From Ruminococcus sp. (lineage in GTDB: Bacteria; Bacillota_A; Clostridia; Oscillospirales; Ruminococcaceae): a stretch of DNA of 20,425 nt. The notes beneath the pieces are model-generated. The model saw nothing but the letters and a program-made list of their open reading frames with translations. It searched no databases and was not told where the DNA came from. The stretch covers positions 1-20,425 of the forward strand of contig NZ_JAIKXF010000111.1 of NCBI RefSeq assembly GCF_024684275.1. The letters run 5' to 3'. The translations under genes and the position numbers were made by a program. Below, piece by piece: positions 1-8,481 of the stretch. The stretch's first letter is position 1. Each line of letters opens with the position of its first letter.

Positions 1-38
1 AAAGCGAGTGTGCCAGTAGGCTATAGATCTCAAATACA

Positions 39-1250
39 CTATAACGGCAAGGAAACAAAGAAAGCATTATATCCGCCTGAACTTTCAGCCCATATTTTCC
101 CGTTATGTTCCTTGATTATACTGTCGGCAATAGAAAGTCCCAGACCATAGCTTTGCCCATCGTTTCTCGCTTTGTCCATACGATAAAAGCGTTTGAAGAT
201 ATTTCTGCATTCTTCATTTGTCAGCGCAATTCCGGGACTGGATACAGACAGAATACTTTCAGAACTTTGACGTCTCAGCTTAACAACTACCTTATCAGCA
301 GTATCGGAGTATTTCAGCGCATTGTCAAGCAGGATATTCACCACCTGTCTGAGTTTTTCCTTGTCGCCATCCACATTTATACCGTTGTCGATATCAGCAG
401 CCAGCTCCATACCGCTCTCAAAGAACAGCGGCTCAAACGGGAGAATGCTGTCATTTATCAGCTTGCTGAGATCGACATCTGCAAGAATGATCTGAGCTTT
501 GTTATTATCAAGTCTTGCAAGCTCAAGCAGGCTCTCTACCAGTCCTCTCATACGCTTTGACGTAGAGAGGATATTTTTTGTAAAGCCGTCCCTGTCATTT
601 TCGGAATAGCTCTTATCGCTCATCATCTCCGCGTTTGTCATGATAACAGTCAGCGGCGTTTTCAGCTCGTGGGAAGCGTCTGCGATGAACTGCTTCTGCT
701 CGTTCCAGGTCTTTTCAACAGGCTTTGTCACCCATTTTGACAATAGCAGACTTATGAGGAAGAAAACTGCGTAGCCGATAAGACCTATTATGACCGAGTT
801 GCGGATAAGGCCGTTAATCATTGCCTTCTCACTTGATATATCTGCAAAAACGATAGTTTTTATCCGGCCGTTATCTGCCTTCATGTATCTCAGGTCATAT
901 TCAGACAGCACACCTGTTTCTTTCGATCTTTCATTAACAGCATCCACCAGATCCCGGAGCTGTTCTTTATCAGTAAGGTCAAAATAATCCCCGCCGAAAG
1001 CAGCTATTTCGCCGTACTCGTCAATCAGCACCGTAAAAAACGGCAGCCGTATATTTTCAGGCATTTTGTCCGGCTTATGCATTGGTGCTGACATCATGGG
1101 ACGGAACGCCATCCCCCTCATCAACTGTAGACTCTCACGCTCCATATTCTGCTTTGTAAGGTGCAGTACGAGCCCGAATATCACAATGAACAAAACAGTG
1201 ACAATGCTCATTATAACCGCAATGAATTTTATCCTGAGCCGTTTCAGCAT
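39..1250 (-). CDS. Two-component sensor histidine kinase
   Basis: Membrane sensor kinase that should autophosphorylate on a histidine and pass the phosphate to the response regulator encoded just upstream. The 403-aa protein has a first membrane helix at about residues 9-31, an extracytoplasmic part to about 150, a second helix at about 151-173, then HisKA with the phospho-acceptor His194 in SHELKTPL. The ATPase domain shows an N-box around Asn310 and a YGLGLSIAD G2 box near 368-376. The G1 box is atypical: SVSSPGIAL without the usual Asp-x-Gly. The extracytoplasmic N-terminal stretch (about 44-63) is rich in Met. Its ATG lies inside the 3' end of the regulator gene (7-nt overlap), so the two are translationally coupled. 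The signal sensed is unknown. The divergent VTC/DUF4956/CotH operon is a plausible target, but that is inference from position only. Confidence 0.95.
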   Translation of the reverse strand: MLKRLRIKFIAVIMSIVTVLFIVIFGLVLHLTKQNMERESLQLMRGMAFRPMMSAPMHKPDKMPENIRLPFFTVLIDEYGEIAAFGGDYFDLTDKEQLRDLVDAVNERSKETGVLSEYDLRYMKADNGRIKTIVFADISSEKAMINGLIRNSVIIGLIGYAVFFLISLLLSKWVTKPVEKTWNEQKQFIADASHELKTPLTVIMTNAEMMSDKSYSENDRDGFTKNILSTSKRMRGLVESLLELARLDNNKAQIILADVDLSKLINDSILPFEPLFFESGMELAADIDNGINVDGDKEKLRQVVNILLDNALKYSDTADKVVVKLRRQSSESILSVSSPGIALTNEECRNIFKRFYRMDKARNDGQSYGLGLSIADSIIKEHNGKIWAESSGGYNAFFVSLPL

Positions 1251-1921
1251 GATCCGTCACACTCCAGATGATAGCCAAGCCGCCTGACCGCTTCTATGCG
1301 GACATCAGAACCGATGCTTGCCAGCTTTTTTCGCAGGAACCCTACATACACTTCCACATGGTTCTCCACAGCGTTGGAGTCATACCCCCACACCTTAGTG
1401 AGCAGCGTTTCCTTTGAGATATGATTAGTTCCCGAGGTCATGAGCATACGCATGACCTCAAATTCCCTTGCTGACAGTCTTACACTGTTTTCTCCGCAGA
1501 TAAGTGAAGCAGCTTCCAGATCAAGGCGGGTATTACCAAAAGTTAGTTCATTCACCTGAGATCCCTGACGCCGAAGAAGTGCGTTCACACAGGCAAGAAG
1601 CTCCCTTGCGTCAAATGGCTTTGTAAGGTAATAATCAGCGCCTGAGTTCAGTCCGTTCACCTTATCTTCAATGTCTGATTTGGCAGTCAGCATTAGAATA
1701 GGCGTTGCATTTCTCTTACTTCTGATTTTTTTTGCCACCTGATAGCCGTCCATTACCGGCAGCATAACATCCAGTATGATAAGATCATAGATATTCAGCA
1801 TAGCGTACTGTTCTCCGTTTTCACCGTCGTAGACAACGTCTGTCTCAAACCCCTTTGACCGGAGCATGAGCTTCAGTGAATCAGCCAGCACCTTTTCATC
1901 CTCTACAATAAGTATTTTCAA
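1244..1921 (-). CDS. OmpR/PhoB-family response regulator
   Basis: DNA-binding response regulator, 225 aa, partner of the adjacent kinase. The receiver domain (about 1-115) has the acidic pair Glu7/Asp8, the phospho-acceptor Asp51 (ILDVMLP), the switch Thr79 and the conserved Lys101 in TKPF. The C-terminal winged-helix Trans_reg_C domain covers about 125-222, including the TLLTKVWGYD and RRLGYHLE motifs. The start is a TTG at 1919-1921. It is preceded by a run of Gs (AAGGGGGGG) acting as ribosome site, and the protein begins with the canonical KILIVEDE, so an ATG elsewhere is unlikely. A good minus-strand promoter lies about 30 bp upstream. Length and domain order are normal for the family. 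Confidence 0.96.
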   Translation of the reverse strand: MKILIVEDEKVLADSLKLMLRSKGFETDVVYDGENGEQYAMLNIYDLIILDVMLPVMDGYQVAKKIRSKRNATPILMLTAKSDIEDKVNGLNSGADYYLTKPFDARELLACVNALLRRQGSQVNELTFGNTRLDLEAASLICGENSVRLSAREFEVMRMLMTSGTNHISKETLLTKVWGYDSNAVENHVEVYVGFLRKKLASIGSDVRIEAVRRLGYHLECDGSC

Positions 1922-1950
1922 GCCGGTCCCCCCCTTATAGTATTTCTTCT

Positions 1951-1979
1951 ATTATAATACATCATTTTGCTGAATACAA
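1951..1979 (-). promoter_or_regulatory. SigA-type promoter of the two-component operon
   Basis: On the minus strand TTGTAT (1979-1974) and TATAAT (1956-1951) are separated by exactly 17 nt. The TTG start of the regulator is about 30 nt downstream. Confidence 0.7.
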
Positions 1980-2053
1980 GCTGAAAACAGAAGCTTTTCA
2001 TTTTATTTCACATATTTTTCACTTTGGTTTTACAGCCCTCACACTCTTTTTCA

Positions 2054-2081
2054 GTGTCAATTCAGCATTCACAGGTATAAT
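2054..2081 (+). promoter_or_regulatory. Probable promoter of the VTC/DUF4956/CotH operon
   Basis: A perfect TATAAT lies at 2076-2081. The best -35 is GTGTCA at 2054-2059 with a 16-nt spacer, which is weak. A weak -35 would fit an activator-dependent promoter, possibly the adjacent response regulator, but no clear tandem activator repeat was identified. Confidence 0.45.
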
Positions 2082-2098
2082 TGAAGCATAGGATGCAG

Positions 2099-2125
2099 CA
2101 CACGCAGACAGCTTGTCTGTGTGTG
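2099..2125 (+). other. Leader hairpin before the VTC gene
   Basis: Perfect 12-bp stem (2099-2110 with 2114-2125, one G-U pair) closing a 3-nt loop. It lies in the presumed 5' leader, about 18 nt before the ribosome site. No T-run follows, so it is not an intrinsic terminator. An mRNA-stabilising or regulator-binding role is possible. Confidence 0.6.
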
Positions 2126-2154
2126 TACCTATGACAAAGAAAAGAGGTGAAACT

Positions 2155-2823
2155 ATGGATCTCAGACATGAAATAAAGCATGAGATTAATTATTCCGATA
2201 TGATAACAATACGTCAGAGACTCAGCACTGTGGCATATCGTGACTCTCACGCCATTGACGGAAAATACTTTATCCGCAGTCTCTACTTCGATAATCTTGC
2301 AGACAAGGCGCTTATGGAAAAGATAAACGGCATGAACCGCCGTGAAAAGTTCCGTATCAGATACTACAACGGCGATACCTCTGTCATTCATCTTGAAAAG
2401 AAAAGCAAGATAGATCATCTTGGCAATAAGCAGAGCGCACCGCTGACAGTGCAGCAGGCTCAGAGTATAGTTGACGGTGATACTAAATGGATGATAGATT
2501 CGCAGTATCCCCTTATACGGGAATTATACACCAAGATGACAACAGAGGGGATAGCTCCCAAAACTATAGTGGACTACACAAGAGAGCCATTCATCTATCC
2601 CGCGGGAAATGTCCGCGTAACCCTTGATTATAATATCAGGAGCGGAATGCGATGTACGGATTTCCTGAATCCTGACTGTGTGACAGTCCCCGTTTCGGAT
2701 TCTATCATACTGGAAGTCAAGTGGGACGTTTTTCTCCCCGATATAATCAGGAATGCAGTTTCCCTCTCAGACAGGCGTGAGGGAGCTTTTTCAAAATATG
2801 CAGCCTGTAGAATCTACGGATAA
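2155..2823 (+). CDS. Polyphosphate polymerase (VTC) domain protein
   Basis: Predicted cytosolic VTC-domain protein, 222 aa, of the triphosphate-tunnel fold. Related domains in yeast Vtc4 make polyphosphate from ATP; the activity of the bacterial single-domain versions is not established. Family signs are RHEIKHEI at the N-terminus, RSLYFDN, the basic REKFRIRYYNGD strand, HLEKKSK, the acidic LEVKWD strand and a terminal KYAACR. These are the charged strands expected to line the tunnel. The ATG at 2155 is chosen because AGAGGTGA sits 4 nt before it. An upstream in-frame TTG at 2113 and ATG at 2131 would add a non-conserved extension without a good ribosome site, and the TTG lies in the leader hairpin. 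The gene is followed 15 nt later by DUF4956 and then CotH, a recurrent trio in Firmicutes. Confidence 0.88.
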   Translation: MDLRHEIKHEINYSDMITIRQRLSTVAYRDSHAIDGKYFIRSLYFDNLADKALMEKINGMNRREKFRIRYYNGDTSVIHLEKKSKIDHLGNKQSAPLTVQQAQSIVDGDTKWMIDSQYPLIRELYTKMTTEGIAPKTIVDYTREPFIYPAGNVRVTLDYNIRSGMRCTDFLNPDCVTVPVSDSIILEVKWDVFLPDIIRNAVSLSDRREGAFSKYAACRIYG

Positions 2824-2838
2824 AAAGGAGTTTTTATT

Positions 2839-3510
2839 ATGAGTTTCAGTGATATTTTCAAGTCTAATTTTATAGAGAATGTGACCAGCGTCAGCATTCT
2901 TGATATGGCAGTAGCCCTGTTTCTTGCATTCGGTCTGGGAATGTTCATCTTCCTCGTTTACAAAAAGACCTATTCGGGAGTTATGTACTCCGCAAGCTTC
3001 GGCACTACACTCGTTGCACTTACAATGATAACCACAGTAGTTATCCTCGCAGTTACAAGCAATGTCGTTCTTTCGCTCGGTATGGTGGGCGCACTTTCTA
3101 TCGTCCGTTTCCGTACAGCCATAAAGGAACCCCTTGATATCGCCTTCTTGTTCTGGTCTATCGCAGTCGGTATCGTACTTGCAGCAGGCATGATACCTCT
3201 TGCAGTTATCGGCAGCGTTATCATCGGCGTTATCCTGCTGGTTTTCGTAAACCGCAAGGCAAGCAAGAACCCCTACATCGTAGTTGTACGCTGTGACGGT
3301 CACGACAGCGAGACAAAGGCTAAGGCTTTCCTTGACGGCAAGACCGAAAGATGCGTAGTCAAGAGCAAGACCGCTCAGAAAGGCTCTGTTGAGCTGAATA
3401 TGGAGATACGACTCAATGACGACAACACCGATTTCGTCAACGCCCTTGCAGATATGGATGGCGTGAGCAGTGCTGTTCTTGTAAGCTACAACGGCGACTA
3501 CATGGGATAA
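2839..3510 (+). CDS. DUF4956 domain-containing membrane protein
   Basis: Integral membrane protein of 223 aa. Four or five hydrophobic segments occupy about 21-41, 54-74, 75-92, 104-118 and 120-138, with a soluble C-terminal part from about 145 to 223. The stretch SLGMVGALSIVRFRTAIKEP followed by DIAFLFW is the hallmark of DUF4956. A strong AAAGGAG site precedes the ATG. It lies between the VTC and CotH genes in one operon (15-nt and 12-nt gaps), and this trio is repeatedly found together. The biochemical role is unknown. A membrane partner for the polyphosphate polymerase or the CotH kinase is an inference from context. Confidence 0.88.
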   Translation: MSFSDIFKSNFIENVTSVSILDMAVALFLAFGLGMFIFLVYKKTYSGVMYSASFGTTLVALTMITTVVILAVTSNVVLSLGMVGALSIVRFRTAIKEPLDIAFLFWSIAVGIVLAAGMIPLAVIGSVIIGVILLVFVNRKASKNPYIVVVRCDGHDSETKAKAFLDGKTERCVVKSKTAQKGSVELNMEIRLNDDNTDFVNALADMDGVSSAVLVSYNGDYMG

Positions 3511-3522
3511 GGGTGTGGTATC

Positions 3523-5886
3523 ATGTCAGCACATAAAAACATAGACAGGATATGCATTATTATCACTGCCATTACTCTTGTTATAGCCTTTATCTTCTGC
3601 AATGACCAGGCTCTGGGCATAAAAACGACGGCTCATGCCATAGGCTATGAGGACCGCCTGTTCGACCGCTCAAAGGTGCATACCATTGACATAGTCATGA
3701 ACGACTGGGAGGGCTTCATAGAGGGCTGTGAGAGCGAGGAATACTCCGCCTGCAATCTTGTTATCGACGGCGAAGCTGTGAAAAATGTCGGTATCAGAGC
3801 AAAGGGCAATACTTCCCTCAGTTCCGTAAAGAATATGGACAGCAGCCGCTACAGCTTCAAGATAGAGTTCGACCAGTACGAAAACGGCAAAACATATCAT
3901 GGACTTGACAAGCTGTGCCTGAACAATATCATTCAGGACAACACCTACATGAAGGACTACCTTGCCTATACACTGATGAACGATTTCGGGGTTGATGCAC
4001 CTCTTTGCAGTTATGCCTATATCACGGTCAACGGTGAGGACTGGGGACTGTATCTTGCTGTTGAGGCTATTGAGGAGTCATTCCTTGAAAGAAACTACGG
4101 CAGCAATTACGGTGACCTGTACAAGCCGGACGCTATGGGTTTCGGCGGCGGACGCGGCAACGGAAAAGACTTTAGTATGGGGAATTTTATGAATAAAGAG
4201 AGCGAAGAAGATACAGAAAGCTCTGAAAAATCAAATGATAACAACAAGCAGTTCACTTCTCCCGATTTTGGCGGAGGAATGCCCGACTTTGGCAGTGAAA
4301 TGCCTGAATTCGGCGGCGATATGACGGATTTTGATCCCGAAAATATGCCCGATGACTTCGGTGATTTCGATCCCTCAAAGATGTTCGGCGAGAACGGCGA
4401 AAAGCCCGACTTCGGCGGCGGTCAGATGCCTGACATGAACGGAAAAGGAGGATTCGGCGGCGGCTTCGGTATGGGAAGCGACGATGTAAAGCTTAAATAT
4501 ACCGATGACGATATCGACAGCTATTCCAACATCTTCAATAACGCAAAAACTGCTGTCGATAAGGCAGATAAAAAGCGCCTTATCAGATCGCTGAAAGCTC
4601 TTTCAGAGCAGTCAGACCTTGAAAACACCGTTGATATCGAGGAAGTAATCCGCTACTTTGTAGTCCATGATTTCCTTGTAAACGGCGACAGCTATACAGG
4701 TCAGATGATACACAACTACTATCTCTATGAGAAAAATGGGCAGTTTTCCATGATACCGTGGGACTATAATCTTGCTTATGGTTCGTTTATGGGCGGAAAT
4801 GCTTCATCTTCTGTCAATTCTCCCATTGATACTCCTGTTTCAAACGGCATGAGCGACAGACCTATGATCGCTTGGATATTCGATAATGAGGAATACACCG
4901 AGCAGTATCATCAGCTTTTCAGCGATTTCCTTGACAGCGTGGATTTTGAAAAGCTTGTGGCAGATACCGCAGAGCTTATCGACAAGTACGTTGAGAAAGA
5001 TCCCACAAAATTCTGCACCTACGACGAGTTCAAAACAGGCGTTGAAGCTATCAGCAAGTTCTGCACTCTCCGTGCAGAAAGCGTCAGCGGACAGCTCGAC
5101 GGCACTATCCCGTCTACCACAGAGGGACAGAAAGAGGACAGCTCCGCCCTCGTTGACACAGACGGTCTGAACACCTCTGATATGGGCTCCATGGGCGGCG
5201 GAAAAGGCGGATTCGGCGGAGGTCAGAAGGGCGGTTTCGACAGAAATAACAGCTCAAAAAAGGCAGATACATCTGATACTTCAAAAAAAACTGATAATTC
5301 CGAGATAGTACAGACCTCAAATACTTCGTCTTTCTCCGTAAAGATGCTGAGCAATATCCAGCCACTTGCAAACGAGGACAGTTCAAGCAGCAGCGGCAAA
5401 CCTCAGCGTGGAAACGGCGAGAAGCCCGACTTTGGCGGTCAGCCGCCACAGGGATTCGGCGGCGATATGCCTGATGACTTAGATCCAAGCAATATGCCTG
5501 ATTTCGGCAGTCAGCCCCCACAGGGCTTTGACGGCGAAATGCCCGATGACTTTGATCCGAATAATATGCCCGACGGTGCTCCGTCTTTCGGAGATACCGA
5601 AAAAACAAGTGATGAAAACGCAAACAGCTCCGAAACAGAAAAGGTCACAGAGGCTGAGGCAAGCTCCGAAAACACAGAAAAGCCTGCTCCGAATGCTGAT
5701 GAAAACAGCAGTTCCGCTCCCCAAAATGAAAATAAGTCAAGAGGCGGCGAAAGACCTGATATGGGTGGATTTTCACCTATGGATGATAGCCCTCAACAGG
5801 ACAACACCACGGCATATATATTGCTTGGTGTATCTATGTTCGTTCTCTTGTTTGGTTTAGGATTTGCTCTGAAATTTAGGCGATAA
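3523..5886 (+). CDS. CotH kinase family surface protein with MPDFG-rich inserts
   Basis: A 787-aa CotH-family protein; Bacillus CotH is an atypical protein kinase of spore-coat proteins. An N-terminal hydrophobic helix (about 9-27) exports or anchors it. CotH signs are GIRAKGNTS (about 91-99), DWGLYLAVEAIEESF (about 171-185), the HDFLVNGDSYTG motif with Asp389 (likely catalytic) and MIPWDYN with Asp414 (likely metal-binding). Between the first and second halves of the kinase, about 205-325, is a low-complexity insert of Gly, Asp, Met, Pro and Phe repeats (MPDFG, GGGFG). A second such tract with Ser/Glu-rich linkers fills about 550-760. A C-terminal helix (about 763-783) followed by KFRR ends the chain; no LPXTG is present. 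It is the last gene of the VTC/DUF4956 operon and is followed by a terminator. Substrate unknown. Confidence 0.9.
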   Translation: MSAHKNIDRICIIITAITLVIAFIFCNDQALGIKTTAHAIGYEDRLFDRSKVHTIDIVMNDWEGFIEGCESEEYSACNLVIDGEAVKNVGIRAKGNTSLSSVKNMDSSRYSFKIEFDQYENGKTYHGLDKLCLNNIIQDNTYMKDYLAYTLMNDFGVDAPLCSYAYITVNGEDWGLYLAVEAIEESFLERNYGSNYGDLYKPDAMGFGGGRGNGKDFSMGNFMNKESEEDTESSEKSNDNNKQFTSPDFGGGMPDFGSEMPEFGGDMTDFDPENMPDDFGDFDPSKMFGENGEKPDFGGGQMPDMNGKGGFGGGFGMGSDDVKLKYTDDDIDSYSNIFNNAKTAVDKADKKRLIRSLKALSEQSDLENTVDIEEVIRYFVVHDFLVNGDSYTGQMIHNYYLYEKNGQFSMIPWDYNLAYGSFMGGNASSSVNSPIDTPVSNGMSDRPMIAWIFDNEEYTEQYHQLFSDFLDSVDFEKLVADTAELIDKYVEKDPTKFCTYDEFKTGVEAISKFCTLRAESVSGQLDGTIPSTTEGQKEDSSALVDTDGLNTSDMGSMGGGKGGFGGGQKGGFDRNNSSKKADTSDTSKKTDNSEIVQTSNTSSFSVKMLSNIQPLANEDSSSSSGKPQRGNGEKPDFGGQPPQGFGGDMPDDLDPSNMPDFGSQPPQGFDGEMPDDFDPNNMPDGAPSFGDTEKTSDENANSSETEKVTEAEASSENTEKPAPNADENSSSAPQNENKSRGGERPDMGGFSPMDDSPQQDNTTAYILLGVSMFVLLFGLGFALKFRR

Positions 5887-5903
5887 TTTTGATATGACTA
5901 AAT

Positions 5904-5935
5904 CTTTCTGAACCCGCACGTTCAGAAAGGTTTTT
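5904..5935 (+). terminator. Intrinsic terminator after the CotH gene
   Basis: A 10-bp stem (5904-5913 with 5920-5929) and a 6-nt loop, followed by GTTTTT. It starts 18 nt after the CotH stop codon. The rest of the gap (5936-6027) holds short A+T-rich inverted repeats but nothing assignable. Confidence 0.9.
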
Positions 5936-6027
5936 CATTTATAAGCTGTTGTTGCCTGTATATTGGCAATTACGGCTTTTCTTTTTACCGTAAATATTAT
6001 ATAATCAATAACCTCCGTATATAGCTC

Positions 6028-6065
6028 AAAATAAAACCGGCTCCGCTTGAATTGCGAAGCCGGTT
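6028..6065 (-). terminator. Intrinsic terminator of the sigma/dockerin operon
   Basis: On the minus strand an 8-bp AACCGGCT-type stem (6065-6058 with 6042-6035) with further inner pairing is followed by TTTTATTTT. It lies about 75 nt after the stop of the dockerin gene. Confidence 0.85.
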
Positions 6066-6141
6066 CATTGCTTGATTCAATTTCCCACAGGGGCTTTTTG
6101 CTGTATACACAGCGAGGTGCGATTTTTATACGCAGCTTTTA

Positions 6142-8481
6142 TCAGCCGGAAACTGAATTTGCTGCATAAGATGAGAGTATCTCGGAAGCGTCTACGCTGT
6201 TTACCCGTCCGTCTGTGTTAAGGTCTGCCATATACTCCATATGAGCCACGGTAACATTGCTGATCTCTGCGTTTACAGCTGTTTCTGCATAGTAGCTGAG
6301 AACATAGCTTGCATCGATAGCGTTTACGCTGCCGTCAAAGTCAACATCGCCTGTTTCCTTGTCCTTGCAGAGCTGTTCGATGTAAGGTCTTATATCGCTG
6401 AGGTCTACAAGCCCCTTCTTTTCAAGAAGCTGAAGATAGTAAATATCAAGCTTGTACTGAGGCTGTTCATGTGCCAGACCGACAACACACTGATAGATCA
6501 TGTAATCGCCGAAGGTTCCTGTGATACCGTCGTTGTCAAGCTCTGCATTCTGATCGATGAAATTCCACATATCAGCAGGAAGTACGCTTTCTTCAGCAGT
6601 TCTGCCTGCACTGAGGTCGTCAGCATACAGCTCAAAGACATATGTATCCAGATAGTTTATATCGCCGTCCTTGTTTATGTCAAACATATCATTTTTGAGG
6701 CCGCTCTTCAAAACAGCCTTTCCCTCATTGATCAGTGCTATAAAAGCATTGTTATCACTCATATAATCGTGATCTTTAATAGCCAAAAGGCGCTTATAAG
6801 ACTCTTTTCCTATAGAATTGCCGTTATCCTGACCATCTGTCCTGTTAAAGTTTCTTCGTAAAATATAGTCCAGATCACCTAAAAAGTTCTCGCTTACAGA
6901 GTGATCGCAGAGCATGAGGTCTCCGTGATACTGAACATAATACAGGCTGCTTGTATTTATAATGCCGATGTCGGTATTGCTTATGATATATCTTGCAATA
7001 AATTCAAACACAGTCTGAGTGCATAAAGGCATATCGTCCTTGTTATAATCTATAAACGAATAAACATAGTCATATATAGGCTCACACTTATCCCAGAGCT
7101 GCTGCTTGAACTCCTCTGACATAGGAAGAAGTTTGCGGAGCGTATTTTCGCGATCGGAATGCATCCATGTCTGACCGTCGATCACTTCGGTAACAATATT
7201 GAACTGACCGAAATAGAAATTCTTTATGATCACATTTTCCTCATCGGCAGAAGCTACATCATAGAGATAAATATCATAGAGATCCTTGAGATCAACGACT
7301 CCGTCTTCATTTATGTCGAAGCTGTACTTGTCTGCGTCATAGTTTTCGAGGAATCTCTTATAATACGCATCGTTATACTTATCAAATGTATACTCGGTAG
7401 GGAATGCGGAGTCTTTTAAATTAAAGAAGAAGCAGTTCATAAAGCTGTTTCTGTTCTCCTCCGAACCATAAGTATAGTTCTCGTCAACATAGACAGTATC
7501 CAGCAGCTTTTCTCTTATCTCAGCAGGAGCGTCGGGAGATATGTTCCTGTATATGTGCTTGTCAGGTTCTGCGTCCGAAGGGATCAGATATTCCATATTT
7601 TCAATATAATTCCCATAATCCTCCTGTGTGTATTTGAGCTCACATATCTCTCTGAACAGGTCGGTATCAAGAGTATCGATAGCTCCGTCCTTATTGAAAT
7701 CTCCGTATGAAGCACATCTTTCAGCATAGCCCTCGGGAAGCGACTGCGGCTCATTCATATATGTGAAAAGAGCATATGCATCGAATCCGTCAAGCTTTCC
7801 GCTGCCGTCGAAATCCATTTTATCAATATTTTCCTCAATGTAAATGACAGCGTCTGCGAGAGAGTCTATAGGCTTCGGAGTATACAGGGATTCTGCATTA
7901 GCAGGCATATTAACTGCACTTGAAGCCATTGCAGCTGCTGAAAGAGCGGCAAGATACTTCTTAACGTTTATTACTTTCATTCTGATTACCTCCTTGCAAT
8001 CATCATCATTCAAATCAGTTGTAACGGGTGTTTGAGTGTTGTCATTTTCGGCTGTGGAATCAGCCTTTTCAGCGTATGATACTGTTGTGACAGTATGCAG
8101 CACTTTGTTTTCTGCGGCTGATGGCATCATAGAGGACTCAGCCTTTGCTGTGGAGCTCACAGACTTCACCGCCGATTTATCAGAAGCGGTAGTCTGTGTG
8201 ATAACAGCTGAAGAAACGGCTTCAGTAACGAGCACTCCGTCAGCTGCTGCGCTTACAGGCTCAGTGGTCACATCAATGACCGCACTTACCTCGGGCCCAT
8301 GCAGAGGCTTATTATCAACAGAAGCAAGATCGGCTGCTTTTGCGGTTATGATAACTGCGGCAGCTATAGCAGAAGCTGCGGCACAGGCCTTCTCAACACG
8401 TATGCGCTTTTTCTTTTTTTGTTCAAGATACTCGTCCCGTATCCTGAATACGGCTTCGGCGATATCCTTAGTATCTCTCAT
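6142..8481 (-). CDS. Membrane-anchored EF-hand/dockerin protein, possible anti-sigma fusion
   Basis: One open frame of 779 codons from ATG 8481, which overlaps the sigma-factor stop by 14 nt. Residues 1-30 are cytoplasmic and basic (QKKKKRIR). A membrane helix spans about 31-49, followed by a Ser/Thr/Ala/Val-rich extracellular linker to about 165. This is an anti-sigma-like layout, but no zinc anti-sigma HxxxCxxC motif is present. At residue 168 a Met opens a second typical signal peptide (MKVINVKKYLAAL, cleavage after PANA) and has its own perfect Shine-Dalgarno. The rest is a secreted protein with about seven Ca-binding DxDxDG-type loops (e.g. DFNKDGAID, DINEDGVVD, DINKDGDIN). It ends in a dockerin type I pair (DVDFDGSVNAID and DLNTDGRVNSVD, about 712-779), which would bind a cohesin. 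It may be two fused genes or a dual-start gene; the internal product would be 612 aa (6142-7980). No enzyme domain is recognised. Confidence 0.85.
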   Translation of the reverse strand: MRDTKDIAEAVFRIRDEYLEQKKKKRIRVEKACAAASAIAAAVIITAKAADLASVDNKPLHGPEVSAVIDVTTEPVSAAADGVLVTEAVSSAVITQTTASDKSAVKSVSSTAKAESSMMPSAAENKVLHTVTTVSYAEKADSTAENDNTQTPVTTDLNDDDCKEVIRMKVINVKKYLAALSAAAMASSAVNMPANAESLYTPKPIDSLADAVIYIEENIDKMDFDGSGKLDGFDAYALFTYMNEPQSLPEGYAERCASYGDFNKDGAIDTLDTDLFREICELKYTQEDYGNYIENMEYLIPSDAEPDKHIYRNISPDAPAEIREKLLDTVYVDENYTYGSEENRNSFMNCFFFNLKDSAFPTEYTFDKYNDAYYKRFLENYDADKYSFDINEDGVVDLKDLYDIYLYDVASADEENVIIKNFYFGQFNIVTEVIDGQTWMHSDRENTLRKLLPMSEEFKQQLWDKCEPIYDYVYSFIDYNKDDMPLCTQTVFEFIARYIISNTDIGIINTSSLYYVQYHGDLMLCDHSVSENFLGDLDYILRRNFNRTDGQDNGNSIGKESYKRLLAIKDHDYMSDNNAFIALINEGKAVLKSGLKNDMFDINKDGDINYLDTYVFELYADDLSAGRTAEESVLPADMWNFIDQNAELDNDGITGTFGDYMIYQCVVGLAHEQPQYKLDIYYLQLLEKKGLVDLSDIRPYIEQLCKDKETGDVDFDGSVNAIDASYVLSYYAETAVNAEISNVTVAHMEYMADLNTDGRVNSVDASEILSSYAANSVSG
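7978..7995 (-). promoter_or_regulatory. Internal Shine-Dalgarno and start codon of the dockerin protein
   Basis: On the minus strand AAGGAGGT (7995-7988) is followed, 7 nt later, by ATG (7980-7978). This ATG is in frame with the longer ORF and begins a classical signal peptide. It is a better ribosome site than that of the upstream ATG at 8481. It supports an independent secreted product covering 6142-7980. Confidence 0.8.

Noticed and set aside
5114..5724. Minus-strand open frames opposite the CotH repeats
   Set aside because: Long frames there result from the repetitive Gly/Asp/Pro codons; they have no ribosome sites, and the plus-strand protein is clear.
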